Shown one piece after another: positions 1 through 7,881 of a DNA stretch of 44,021 bases (positions are counted from its first letter, which is position 1; each line of letters begins with the position of its first letter). Below the pieces are notes generated by a model. The model ran no database searches. It saw only the letters and a program-made list of their open reading frames with translations, and was not told the DNA's origin. The stretch spans positions 1 to 44,021 of the forward strand of contig DAOQWA010000023.1 in NCBI GenBank assembly GCA_035341855.1, read 5' to 3'. A program made the translations under genes and the position numbers. Source of the stretch: QQVM01 sp035341855 (GTDB taxonomy: Bacteria; Bacteroidota; Bacteroidia; AKYH767-A; 2013-40CM-41-45).

Positions 1-65
1 CCTGGTTGCAACATCCCACCGGGATAGCAATAATTTGACATGTTTTGAAGGAGAGACACACCCAA
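1..65 (-). CDS. Rhs core fragment, third cassette head, cut by window edge
   Basis: Reading leftwards from a TTG at 65, the frame stays open to the window edge and encodes the same Rhs-core start (ending YPGGMLQPG) seen in the two complete modules at 850-1824 and 2519-3487. An in-frame TAG lies four codons upstream, so there is no room for a longer N-terminus, and there is no ATG before the conserved block. I infer that a third orphan Rhs tip module continues to the left, outside this window. Its C-terminal domain cannot be seen. Confidence 0.55.
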   Translation of the reverse strand, partial: MGVSLLQNMSNYCYPGGMLQP

Positions 66-83
66 ATATAAGAACTATTTGAG
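1..83 (-). repeat. Rhs cassette-head repeat, copy A
   Basis: This stretch aligns without gaps to 3423-3505 and matches at 78 of 83 bases. Its first 27 bases are identical to 1760-1786. The match to 3423-3505 ends after GAG at 83, where the sequence switches to the XRE fragment. Confidence 0.85.
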
Positions 84-94
84 CAACTTGATGA

Positions 95-388
95 GTGGAG
101 ATTTCAGGACAAGACAACAGTAAGCTCGAAAGCGGTAAAATTGAACCCGCATTTTCTTCGGTTGCAAGGATTGCCAAAACACTCGGCGTTTCAATTGCCA
201 ATTTATTTGAAGCAGGCGAACTGCTGAAAGATGTCAACTCTGCTGATAAATACTTGATAGAGAAAGTGACTCTCATAGAACTGCTCGACAAAAAAGAAAG
301 GGCGGCATTTCATGCCATGCTTGAAGCATTTATCAACAAGAAAAAATTAAAAGATGCCCTGAGTGAGACGTTTCAGGGTGCGGATTAA
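95..388 (+). pseudogene. N-terminally truncated XRE-family HTH regulator
   Basis: The translation starts inside a helix-turn-helix. The recognition-helix end and following helices of an XRE/Cro fold are recognisable (SKLESGKIEP, then VARIAKTLGVSIANLF), followed by an acidic/basic tail. The usual roughly 35 N-terminal residues carrying the first two helices are missing. A TGA (92-94) sits directly before the GTG at 95, so no upstream extension is possible. The break lies within about 12 bases of the end of the Rhs cassette-head repeat, which suggests that a recombination event removed the start of the gene. Its stop (386-388) nearly touches the convergent lipoprotein gene. It is unlikely to bind DNA as it stands. 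Confidence 0.7.
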
Positions 389-389
389 C

Positions 390-839
390 CTATTGTATCA
401 AGGTCAATGCTCTTTCGAATATTTCTAGCTTTTCATTTTCTACACCCGCATAACCTAAACATATCTTTTGCAGTTTAACTTCTTTCCAATATTTGCCAAT
501 AGAGTCAACACCCGATAATGTTATCGTATCGTTAGAGAGAAACGCTTGGAACCGCTTAGCATATGCGCCTTCTTGCTGTCTGATATTCGATTCATTTATG
601 GCATTGCTTCCCAGATTATTTGTTAGATAAATTACAGATGAATCAGAATACCAGTATTCTTGTTGACGTACATGATCACCTGTCCATGTAAATAATTTAT
701 ACCCTTTTGGAATTTGAAGTGTATACACCGCAGTTTTATTTGCGTCTCTGTCGTACGATTTATATCTAATCGTTTTAGTTTCAGTAGAACATTGTCCGAA
801 GGTGAGTATAAAAACTAAACTTAAATAATACTTGTTCAA
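390..839 (-). CDS. Small lipoprotein, probable immunity partner of the Rhs M91 tip
   Basis: A 149-residue protein with a hydrophobic N-terminus (YYLSLVFILTFGQC) ending in a cysteine at residue 17. It looks like a lipoprotein signal, although Gln at -1 is unusual. The mature part is rich in Tyr, Thr and charged residues, and I recognise no domain. Translation appears to start at TTG (839), because no ATG or GTG exists in frame between the preceding gene's stop and this point. It lies ten bases downstream of the Rhs tip gene on the same strand, the position immunity genes hold in Rhs/CDI systems. The immunity role is inferred from position, size and the parallel pair at 2100-3487. Confidence 0.6.
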   Translation of the reverse strand: MNKYYLSLVFILTFGQCSTETKTIRYKSYDRDANKTAVYTLQIPKGYKLFTWTGDHVRQQEYWYSDSSVIYLTNNLGSNAINESNIRQQEGAYAKRFQAFLSNDTITLSGVDSIGKYWKEVKLQKICLGYAGVENEKLEIFERALTLIQ

Positions 840-849
840 ATTATTGAGA

Positions 850-1824
850 TTATCGTTTATACCAGACCGGTAGTATCGGAGTGCTGCCTGGAGTTAGCAT
901 ATAAGGAGGTAAGCCCTGTATTGGCCTCCCTTGAGTATCTTTCTGCGACCTATAATAAGTCCTTAAAGGTATTCCCATCTGCTGTCTATGCATGTTTTCC
1001 CGATATATTGCTTGCCATTCACTTCGTTTAATACCTTGTTCAAGTCGATCATCTGATAACCCTCTATTGGCATCTAACCCATGAAATAACTCATGACCTA
1101 ACTCTAGGCTTGGTCGAGTTTTGTATCCCCCAATTTCCCATACACCCATGCCTTGAGGATTAAAATAAATTGTTCCTCCTGATCCACCTGTTAAGTCTAC
1201 ACCCGCTGACTTGAGAGAGTTATACCGCGATTGAACTTGGGGATTAGGATCGGTTGCAATTTGGTTCGCATATGCCTTCTGTGTTTGGTCAGGAACAAAT
1301 TCTGTATTTCCACTTTGAACAATGCTGTATACATTTTTGGAACCTTGCAACTCAGATAACATTGAACTTCCTTCTTGGAATCTACTAAGGTCATTCAAAG
1401 CCTCTACACTTTTTTTCAAGAAGCCATTTACTTTGCCTGCGTATGCTGTACCGTCTTTATTAAAAAGATTTCCATTCTCATACTTTAATGTTTCTTTTTT
1501 CCCAAGACCCAAAAAACCTTTCCTGTGAGTTACATTAACTTCGTCACCCAAAGGATCACAATACAAAATCGGATTGTTTGCAAATGCCGCATAATCAGAG
1601 ATAGATATCTGTGGTTTCGGATCTAAGTTCCATCGTCTAACCAAACGCGTATCAAACTCCCAGAACAATGCGGTATTGTGATTCCCGTTTCCTGATATTT
1701 CGTTGGTCTTTTCTTGCCCATTAAACCCAAACCAGTAATTATTACTAGAAAAGTTTCTTCCTGGTTGCAACATCCCACCGGGATAGTGATTGTTTGATAT
1801 TTCATCAGGTAGAACCATATCCAA
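850..1824 (-). CDS. Orphan Rhs tip module with M91/NleD-like metallopeptidase domain
   Basis: 324 codons. Residues 14-95 are the end of an Rhs repeat-associated core (YPGGMLQPGR, FGFNGQEK, a W.LDP motif and a degenerate NNP...DPLGD). Residues 96-324 are a variable C-terminal domain. This contains GGTIYFNP, then LGHELFHGLD with zinc-site HELFH at residues 244-248, matching Peptidase_M91 (NleD-like) toxins found at Rhs C-termini. A full Rhs protein is usually above 1,000 residues, so this is only the tip. The frame is closed by TGA three codons before the TTG, so no natural ATG precedes the core. It may be a silent cassette expressed only after recombination into a full-length rhs gene, or a displaced tip. 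A lipoprotein gene follows after ten bases. Confidence 0.8.
   Translation of the reverse strand: MDMVLPDEISNNHYPGGMLQPGRNFSSNNYWFGFNGQEKTNEISGNGNHNTALFWEFDTRLVRRWNLDPKPQISISDYAAFANNPILYCDPLGDEVNVTHRKGFLGLGKKETLKYENGNLFNKDGTAYAGKVNGFLKKSVEALNDLSRFQEGSSMLSELQGSKNVYSIVQSGNTEFVPDQTQKAYANQIATDPNPQVQSRYNSLKSAGVDLTGGSGGTIYFNPQGMGVWEIGGYKTRPSLELGHELFHGLDANRGLSDDRLEQGIKRSEWQAIYRENMHRQQMGIPLRTYYRSQKDTQGRPIQGLPPYMLTPGSTPILPVWYKR
1760..1824 (-). repeat. Rhs cassette-head repeat, copy B
   Basis: Bases 1760-1786 are identical to 1-27 and near-identical to 3423-3449. The rest diverges at DNA level, but the encoded spacing to the TTG is the same: YPGG starts at residue 14 in both complete modules. Confidence 0.75.
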
Positions 1825-2099
1825 ATGTAATCAAATTATAAAGATTTAAACTCGACTTTCAATATCCCCCGTATTGAGATCGGGTATGGGAAAAAGTGCA
1901 GAAAAATATTAATACGAACTAAATAGTTTTAATTTTTGCTTTACATGCCTTAGATTTCTGGGGAGGAGGTCAGTTACAACATGTATTCATTTCTTGGATA
2001 GAATATTGAACTGTAATTGAGAATGTTTAATTTAGATTTTTGTTCGAGGATGAAAAATCTTAATTGTATAAGCCAAATACGAGTGCTTTTTTAAAATAA

Positions 2100-2522
2100 T
2101 TAAGTTTTGATTTTTCTATACAAAATTGTGATATTTCTCTTTGTCCTACTTTTTTCAGTGCTATGCAACCATTGAGTTGGTTTTTTGATTAACATAAAAC
2201 TATCTGTGATACTTAATATATCAAAATTATCACATGGCAACATTATCGTATCCCCCTCACTATATTGTAAATCAGGAACAAGTGTTAAAGTTAGAAGAAG
2301 TCTTTTTGTATTTTCATTAAAGAAGTATTTGCCTTTTGAAACATTAACCAAATCATCATTCCACTTGGTCAAGCTATATAATCCATTAGTAAAAACTATT
2401 TCGCTTCCATTATCAGCACCTTCATATCTCCATATGCCTTCAATAAGGTAGTTGTCATTTTTGCTCATATTACAAGACAATGTAAATTGAGTAATGAGGA
2501 TGATGTAGATTATTTTCTTCAT
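2100..2522 (-). CDS. Small lipoprotein, probable immunity partner of second Rhs tip
   Basis: A 140-residue protein with a clear lipoprotein signal (MKKIIYIILITQFTLSC, cysteine at 17). The mature part begins IEGIWRYEG and has alternating hydrophobic strands, like a small lipocalin-type or META-like beta fold. I do not recognise a named family. Its ATG overlaps the end of the Rhs tip gene by four bases, which implies translational coupling. Pairing with a different toxin domain and a different lipoprotein, in the same order as the 390-1824 pair, supports an immunity role. That role is inference. Confidence 0.65.
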   Translation of the reverse strand: MKKIIYIILITQFTLSCNMSKNDNYLIEGIWRYEGADNGSEIVFTNGLYSLTKWNDDLVNVSKGKYFFNENTKRLLLTLTLVPDLQYSEGDTIMLPCDNFDILSITDSFMLIKKPTQWLHSTEKSRTKRNITILYRKIKT

Positions 2523-3487
2523 TTAGTTTTTTCTGATTTTTCTGGAATTGCGTAAACTTCATACTGATATGCCTTTGGATCTGAATATCCCGATTGAGTT
2601 TGAACCAATGAAAAAGTATAACCTGTTGTGCTACTTTGCTTATTAAATTCCGTCAGAAGATTTTTAAGATCTGTAAAATCACCAACTCCACCATTCATTT
2701 CATCATAAGCTGCATCTTTTAAGTAAGAGGCAATTGATCCTACTATGCCTTTCTTGAATTCAGTTGTAGTATTCTCAAATGTTGGGTCCTTTATTTGTGT
2801 AAGATACACTTCAGCGTGCTCAAGGTTTGAATTGCCCGTAAAGCCATGCCCTTTGCCTTTATGATCATCCTCGTGTCGCAATGCACTCTTTAGATTGTTA
2901 TAATCATTAAACAATGGAGTTACCCCAACGCCTTCTGACCGGGCATTTATGTAAATTTTATCCTCTTGTGTAAATGCTAATGCCTTATTATTCCTATCCT
3001 TAGGATAGTTTGAAACTCCGATCGTACCTTTTAATCCAATTTTGTCTGCATAATGCTTGGTTATATTTGCCAAAGTTTGCCTGTTGTGCAAATTATTCAT
3101 AGGTAGTTGGCTAAAGGAAACATTTCCACCTGCGGTTTGAACATAAATTGTAGTTCCCGTTTTGGTTTGGCTGATTAACTTTCCATCACTGTTAAAATAA
3201 TCATCGTCTCCGTCTGGGTCAATTTTCCATATTGGAGAATTGCTAAGACATGCATAATCACTTTGCCAAGGCTTTTTAATAGGGTCCAAGTTCCACCTTC
3301 TAAACAACCTTGTATCATACTCCCAAAACAAAGCAGAATTATGATTCCCCTCTCCTGCAATTTCATCGACTTGTTCTTGCCCATTGAATCCATAACGATA
3401 ATCACTGCTGGAGAATGACCTCCCGGGTTGCAACATCCCACCGGGATAGTAATAATTTGATGTGTTTTGAAGGAGAGACACATCCAA
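2519..3487 (-). CDS. Orphan Rhs tip module with a putative zincin domain
   Basis: 322 codons. Residues 14-95 are the Rhs core end (YPGGMLQPGR, RYGFNGQE, FWEYDTRLFRRWNLDP, DPDGD). They are collinear with the 850-1824 module and differ in a minority of positions. Residues 96-322 are unrelated to the other module's tail. They contain LRHEDDHKGKGHG, an HExxH motif at residues 205-209 with further His at 214 and 224 and Glu at 226, so a zinc metallopeptidase is likely. Family assignment is uncertain. As in the other module, a TAG lies four codons upstream of the only start (TTG), so the gene has no conventional start. It overlaps the downstream lipoprotein gene by four bases. Confidence 0.75.
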   Translation of the reverse strand: MDVSLLQNTSNYYYPGGMLQPGRSFSSSDYRYGFNGQEQVDEIAGEGNHNSALFWEYDTRLFRRWNLDPIKKPWQSDYACLSNSPIWKIDPDGDDDYFNSDGKLISQTKTGTTIYVQTAGGNVSFSQLPMNNLHNRQTLANITKHYADKIGLKGTIGVSNYPKDRNNKALAFTQEDKIYINARSEGVGVTPLFNDYNNLKSALRHEDDHKGKGHGFTGNSNLEHAEVYLTQIKDPTFENTTTEFKKGIVGSIASYLKDAAYDEMNGGVGDFTDLKNLLTEFNKQSSTTGYTFSLVQTQSGYSDPKAYQYEVYAIPEKSEKTK

Positions 3488-3505
3488 ATATAAGAACTAT
3501 TTGAG
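3423..3505 (-). repeat. Rhs cassette-head repeat, copy C
   Basis: Gap-free match to 1-83 with five mismatches. The repeat covers the first coding residues of the module, the TTG and about 18 bases upstream, and ends at the same base (GAG) in both copies. Confidence 0.85.
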
Positions 3506-3744
3506 GTATTGATTATGTTCTCAACAATATGTTTGCGATAATTTCAAGTTCTATTTTATAGTGGAAATTCCTGTTTATCTGACCGGTGAACTCCTGATCA
3601 AATGGATTAAATTGCGGGGAAATTGATGATCACATTCACTGGAATCTCCAGTAAAGCATCCTCAGACTATTAAATACAACCGAGATAGCTAAGAACAAGC
3701 TTCAATAAACATCAGAAATAAAATCTAGACAAGTCAATAAAAAA
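3506..3744. other. Intergenic stretch, no gene seen
   Basis: Several stops occur in every frame. I see no transposase remnant, no tRNA and no convincing promoter. It separates the Rhs patch from the tRNA terminator. Confidence 0.5.
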
Positions 3745-3781
3745 AAGAGTAAGAGTTAGTTTGAGTGTAAGTCTTACTCTT
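3745..3781 (-). terminator. Rho-independent terminator after tRNA-Arg
   Basis: On the minus strand a 9-bp stem (AAGAGTAAG paired with CTTACTCTT) with a 19-base loop is followed by eight Ts. It lies 22 bases past the encoded CCA end of the tRNA. Confidence 0.65.
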
Positions 3782-3803
3782 ACATCTGACACTTACTCCG
3801 CTT

Positions 3804-3878
3804 TGGTAGCCTCACCAGGAATCGAACCTGGATCTAAAGTTTAGGAAACTTCTATTCTATCCGTTGAACTATGAGGCC
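3804..3878 (-). tRNA. tRNA-Arg (anticodon CCT), CCA encoded
   Basis: The minus strand folds as a full cloverleaf. The acceptor stem is GGCCTCA/TGAGGCT with a terminal G-U pair, U8 is present, and the D arm is GTTC...GAAT. The anticodon loop is TTCCTAA, the T arm is CCAGG-TTCGATT-CCTGG, the discriminator is A, and CCA follows at 3806-3804. Anticodon CCT reads AGG arginine codons. Its 3' end faces the Rhs patch. Confidence 0.93.
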
Positions 3879-4055
3879 AATTATGACTAAACACTTAAGA
3901 ACTAAATTTTTACAAATCACCTCAAGTTAAAATCTACGGTGTCAGACTTTATGGTTTAAAAGCTCCACACTCAATTCTGAAACCCTCCGAACAATTGTCC
4001 CGTTCTAAGACTTATACTCCTTTTAATCCTTTAGTTTTAGGCCAATTTAAGGATT
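3879..4055. other. tRNA upstream region, no gene seen
   Basis: Together with the doubtful small frame at 4056-4202 this leaves about 340 bases without a firm gene. I see no perfect promoter match for either strand. Confidence 0.4.
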
Positions 4056-4202
4056 ATGAGGCGTCGCGAAATTATTCTTTCCGATCGGGATATGAAAATA
4101 TTATCGGATGAATATCAAATTTCTTTGGGTGTTTTCGGTATTAGAGATAGGATTTCATTCATTTCCCTTGGAAAAAACTTTTTTCTTTGCAACTTGTTGT
4201 GA
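4056..4202 (+). CDS. Possible small protein (48 residues)
   Basis: An ATG-started frame of 48 codons (begins MRRREIILSDRDMK, ends NFFLCNLL). It sits directly ahead of the membrane-protein gene at 4217, with 14 bases between them. Composition is plausible for a peptide, with a basic head and a hydrophobic tail, but I recognise no homologue and it could be chance or a remnant. Confidence 0.25.
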   Translation: MRRREIILSDRDMKILSDEYQISLGVFGIRDRISFISLGKNFFLCNLL

Positions 4203-4216
4203 ATTCAGGGCTAAAA

Positions 4217-4621
4217 ATGGAAGATAATATAGATCAGTATATACCCGGTACTCGTAATATTGGACTTCAAGAGGTTAATATCAGAAAAAAGTTTATCTGG
4301 TTTTTTCTTCCATTGACTTTGTTGTTCAGTATCTTATGCCTCTACTACTGCCACTCCTTGTTGCTTTGGTTTATGCTGGTAGCGTCAAGCTTTTCACTTA
4401 TTGTCATCATACTTGCCATAAAATACCGATTTTGTATACTGTTCGGATTCTTTAGTTTGTACAATTTTCATTGCCTAGGAAATCTTCATGAAGTAAAGAG
4501 CAAGGAAAACATTCGTAAGGATCGTAAGCGAGTATTGGAAGTGCTACTGATTTCAACTGTTATTACTTTGACATTTTCCACCGGAATTCATTGGCTGGCT
4601 AAATGCCTTCCTCCGCTTTAG
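4217..4621 (+). CDS. Small integral membrane protein, unknown function
   Basis: 134 residues from the ATG at 4217. A TTG ten codons earlier is also open, but the ATG is a better start. There are two close hydrophobic segments near residues 26-72, then an aromatic/cysteine stretch (RFCILFGFFSL, FHCLGN), a basic region (KENIRKDRKR) and a last membrane segment near 108-126. No family recognised. Its last 23 bases overlap the 3' end of the convergent O-antigen ligase gene, so the two transcripts are antisense to each other there. Confidence 0.6.
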   Translation: MEDNIDQYIPGTRNIGLQEVNIRKKFIWFFLPLTLLFSILCLYYCHSLLLWFMLVASSFSLIVIILAIKYRFCILFGFFSLYNFHCLGNLHEVKSKENIRKDRKRVLEVLLISTVITLTFSTGIHWLAKCLPPL

Positions 4622-6701
4622 ACATTTCAAGTTTCTCTAAATCATCTTTCAAAAGTTTTAGAAAAACCTCTTCACTTCTTCCTGCTTTATCGTACATTTC
4701 TTTCAAATCATTCTCGCCTTGTCGTGTCAACAGGTACGAATTAATAAGATCCTTATCATAGGTGCCGCTCAACAGTTGCTCTGATTTTCTGAGCAGGATT
4801 GCGGTTAAAAATTGATCATAATTCTTTTTATCCCGGTAGGAAATTTTATCAAGTCGAACACGATTGATTACGGATAATGCAGAGTCAATCCTGCCTGTGT
4901 TGTAATAGGTGGCGCTAAGATTTAGTAAAGTTTCTGTGAAATAAGGTGCCGCACTGAGTGCCCGTCTGTATGTTTCAATTGCTTTTTCCTTCTCATTGGT
5001 CTTTTCATAGGCAGTAGCCAAATCATTTAACACTTTCAAATGACCCGGATTGATTTTGAGAGCTTGTTCATAGTAATTGACAGCTTCAGGAAATCTGTTA
5101 CTATAAAAATAAGCCATGCCTTTATACCAGCTTATTGGAGTTCCCGAGTAATCCATCACATAAAATACAGATTCAGCTTTTTCTGTTTCTCTTAGCATCC
5201 TTGCGAAATTATTGGCGAACTGCGCTCTGAGAATTTCCTTGGTATGTATTTCACCATTTAACCTATACCATGCTGCTGCTGATCCGGCAGCAGAGATACA
5301 AATACAGAAAACAAGAAGGAGCACTTTTACTCTTCCAGAAATAACATACAAAGGCTTTTCTTTTTGTTCCATTATAAAAACCAATGCTGCATATAGCATT
5401 AAAATTAGCATCACATAATATTTTGATCGCGGAAAAGCAAACATCGACAAAACCATGAAACTTATCAATCCAAAGAACATACCGGCAAATACGTAGAGAT
5501 CGTCTTTATTCGCGGCCCTTCGCATCATTTTAACAATTGTAAAAAGAAGAAAAACAAACAGGGCGATATGCAGGAGAAGTCCGACAGGTCCCTGCTCGGC
5601 AAGGATCAGTAAATAATCATTGTGAGGATGTTCAAATGTAAGTAAACCGGTGTTTATGAAAGCTGTGCCACCGATACCGTACATAGGCATAAATAATTTC
5701 CAATTGTTCACTCCGACACCTAAGAATTTGTGATCATTGATCATGCGAAGGCTATTCCTGTACATCAACACCCTATCGAAAACACTGTTGTTATTTATCG
5801 AACTCGTACTATCAATAAGTTCAGGGTGCTTGATGTACTGAAGTACAGTTTCCGTTTTACTTTTAAATGTTTTAAAAGGACCGGTTTCTGAAAAAATAAA
5901 TGCGCTAAGGATAAGTGCGAGAATAGCTGATGAAGTAATAAAAGACCAGGACCTTTTTCTTCTTCGATCGTTTGCGGATCCATCTTTTGCTTTAAATTTT
6001 AATAGGAACAACATCATCAATGCTGCTCCCAGAGAGGTAGCGATCCATGCAGATGAAGACTGGAGGATCAAAATCCAGAATATTGAAATTATCAGTCCGG
6101 TTATAAATGCATATTTCCACTTTCCAGTTTCTTTAAAAAAACCTATGAGGATCATAGGTAAAAGCATCACAATTACTTCAGCAAAATTATTTTTATTGCC
6201 CAAGCTGGAACCAATGTCAAAGCCAACGGCAACCAGAATTCCTGATAGTTTAAAATCATGCCACAAGGGTATAATCTGAAGGAAGGCATAGACGCTAAAA
6301 ATTAGCAAAGCGACTAAACTAAAGCGGGTAAGAATCGAAAAAACACTTTTTTTTGCCCGGAGGACAAGGTAAGCCAGCGGCATGAACAAGTAAATGGTAC
6401 CTATTCGTAAAATTTCCCACCATGCATCACCGACGTTCAAAGATTGAATTGATGAAACAGCCATCCAGATAAAACCAATGAATAAAATCAGAAGAGCTTT
6501 TTTAAAGTTTTCAGAATAGCTGAATATTAAATCAGACTTAAATAATAATACCAGGCTGATGATCGAAATTGGCAGAGCTGTCAGTAGAAATCGTATTGCC
6601 AGGCCGGGATCAATAGCAGAATTAACCTTGAGCATAGGTAAAAGTACAAACAGCCAGAAGGCAAAAACTAAAAGAGACAGATCAACTAAACGTTTGCTCA
6701 T
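4599..6701 (-). CDS. O-antigen ligase / Wzy-like polymerase with C-terminal TPRs
   Basis: A 700-residue inner-membrane protein with about 11-12 membrane segments in the first 460 residues, then a soluble tail. The Wzy_C/O-antigen ligase signature is present: the large periplasmic loop carries NDHKFLGVGVNNW and then FEHPHNDYLLILAEQGP, with the conserved H-x-N-D motif and following Gly-Pro. Residues about 510-640 hold TPR units (YYEQALKINPGHLKVLNDLA, YRRALSAAPYFTETLLNLS). This family joins or polymerises lipid-linked glycans in the periplasm. The divergent Wzz-like gene at 6859 supports a polysaccharide-assembly role. Whether it is ligase or polymerase cannot be told from sequence alone. Confidence 0.85.
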   Translation of the reverse strand: MSKRLVDLSLLVFAFWLFVLLPMLKVNSAIDPGLAIRFLLTALPISIISLVLLFKSDLIFSYSENFKKALLILFIGFIWMAVSSIQSLNVGDAWWEILRIGTIYLFMPLAYLVLRAKKSVFSILTRFSLVALLIFSVYAFLQIIPLWHDFKLSGILVAVGFDIGSSLGNKNNFAEVIVMLLPMILIGFFKETGKWKYAFITGLIISIFWILILQSSSAWIATSLGAALMMLFLLKFKAKDGSANDRRRKRSWSFITSSAILALILSAFIFSETGPFKTFKSKTETVLQYIKHPELIDSTSSINNNSVFDRVLMYRNSLRMINDHKFLGVGVNNWKLFMPMYGIGGTAFINTGLLTFEHPHNDYLLILAEQGPVGLLLHIALFVFLLFTIVKMMRRAANKDDLYVFAGMFFGLISFMVLSMFAFPRSKYYVMLILMLYAALVFIMEQKEKPLYVISGRVKVLLLVFCICISAAGSAAAWYRLNGEIHTKEILRAQFANNFARMLRETEKAESVFYVMDYSGTPISWYKGMAYFYSNRFPEAVNYYEQALKINPGHLKVLNDLATAYEKTNEKEKAIETYRRALSAAPYFTETLLNLSATYYNTGRIDSALSVINRVRLDKISYRDKKNYDQFLTAILLRKSEQLLSGTYDKDLINSYLLTRQGENDLKEMYDKAGRSEEVFLKLLKDDLEKLEMSKAEEGI

Positions 6702-6858
6702 TGGGCGATTTCAATATTGACAAAAATCTTTGAGTTTTAACTGATTCTGCATCTAATATCCAAAATTGGTTCATCTACTTCAAATTAAATGCAGTTTACA
6801 AAAATACCGGCTTTAGTTCCATATTATTTCTTAACATTACCATCATCATTTTTCAGTC

Positions 6859-7881
6859 ATGTCAGGACCAACAAATAATTCTTTTAACAGCAAAGGCGTC
6901 AATCAAGTAAGCAACCACGATCTATTGATTGCCCTCAGCAAAAGAAAATGGTTATACCTGTTCTTACTTGTATCTATCGGTGCAGCCTCCTATTTCGTGC
7001 TCAGGAATTTTATATTGACATATACCTCTCAGGCCTCCTTTTATATGAGTGAAACTACAGCAGGAACAAATGTAGGTCAAAATAAAGAATTCAGCATGCC
7101 ATCGGTTTTAAGTCCTTCAGAACAAGTTAACAGGGCTTATCAACTCATCTCCTCGTCAAAAGTTCACGAGCATCTGATAAAAAAATTTAAGCTTCTTCAA
7201 CATTACGGAATCGACACCACCAAGGAATTCTACTTTGAAAAAGCTGTGGCAATACTGGAAAGCAGAATCAAAATAAAAAAGTCCCCTTTTGATTTGATTG
7301 CCGTTTATGTTTCTGACTCACATCGATACCTTGCTTCGGAGATGGCAAATGAAGCTGTTAGTTATTTGGATGTATTGAACAAAGAACTGATGATCCGGTC
7401 GTTGAAACAAAAACTGGATATATATGAAACGATGTTGAAAAGCACCGAAAAGGAAAATGCAGAAAGAAGTATTGATTTAAACCGGCAATTGACAAGCCTG
7501 AACGAGATTCTGGGGAGGATAGAAAAACAATCTGTTAACTCAAGCAAGATCCTTGAATTGCAAACACAACTCAGTCAATTGATCTCCTCGCTTGAAAGAT
7601 CTTCCGACGAATTAACAAAAATGCGAACCTTCCATTCAATAGCAATACAATCCATTCAGGACAAAAACCTGCCAACTATTGTTCTTGTTCACAAAGCGCG
7701 ACCAAGTCATAGATCTATGGGTATACAAGCTATCATGATCAGCACATTATTAGTTCTATTCGTTTTTTCCGGAATTATTTATTCTGTGTACTTTAAGCTT
7801 CGATATAAAAATTATTTTCGGGTACTGATGAATAATAAATCGGAACTAAAACAAGAGGAAGAATACAAAACTGCGCCATGA
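6859..7881 (+). CDS. Wzz-like polysaccharide chain-length determinant
   Basis: 340 residues with the two-helix Wzz layout. One membrane segment lies near residues 35-52 (LYLFLLVSIGAASYFVL), a long periplasmic helical region at 60-275 includes a coiled coil (about 180-250), and a second membrane segment is near 290-310. The segment before the second helix (VLVHKARPSHRSMG) corresponds to the Pro-rich motif of the family. Only short cytoplasmic tails exist, so there is no tyrosine-kinase domain. It would set glycan chain length together with the ligase/polymerase encoded divergently. Its stop overlaps the ispD start by four bases (ATGA). Confidence 0.75.
   Translation: MSGPTNNSFNSKGVNQVSNHDLLIALSKRKWLYLFLLVSIGAASYFVLRNFILTYTSQASFYMSETTAGTNVGQNKEFSMPSVLSPSEQVNRAYQLISSSKVHEHLIKKFKLLQHYGIDTTKEFYFEKAVAILESRIKIKKSPFDLIAVYVSDSHRYLASEMANEAVSYLDVLNKELMIRSLKQKLDIYETMLKSTEKENAERSIDLNRQLTSLNEILGRIEKQSVNSSKILELQTQLSQLISSLERSSDELTKMRTFHSIAIQSIQDKNLPTIVLVHKARPSHRSMGIQAIMISTLLVLFVFSGIIYSVYFKLRYKNYFRVLMNNKSELKQEEEYKTAP

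Noticed and set aside
2185..2451. Plus-strand frame of 88 codons
   Set aside because: Antisense shadow of the lipoprotein gene at 2100-2522.
2719..2905. HEDDH motif read as a metzincin (HExxHxxGxxH) site
   Set aside because: The third His is one residue short of the metzincin spacing, so only 'putative zincin' is claimed.
3175..3483. Alternative minus-strand frame of 102 codons starting with ATG inside the Rhs module
   Set aside because: It begins with ATG, unlike the Rhs frame, but reads the same repeat out of frame; the protein family match lies in the TTG frame.
3506..3744. Remnant of an insertion sequence beside the Rhs patch
   Set aside because: No transposase frame, terminal inverted repeats or target duplication could be found.
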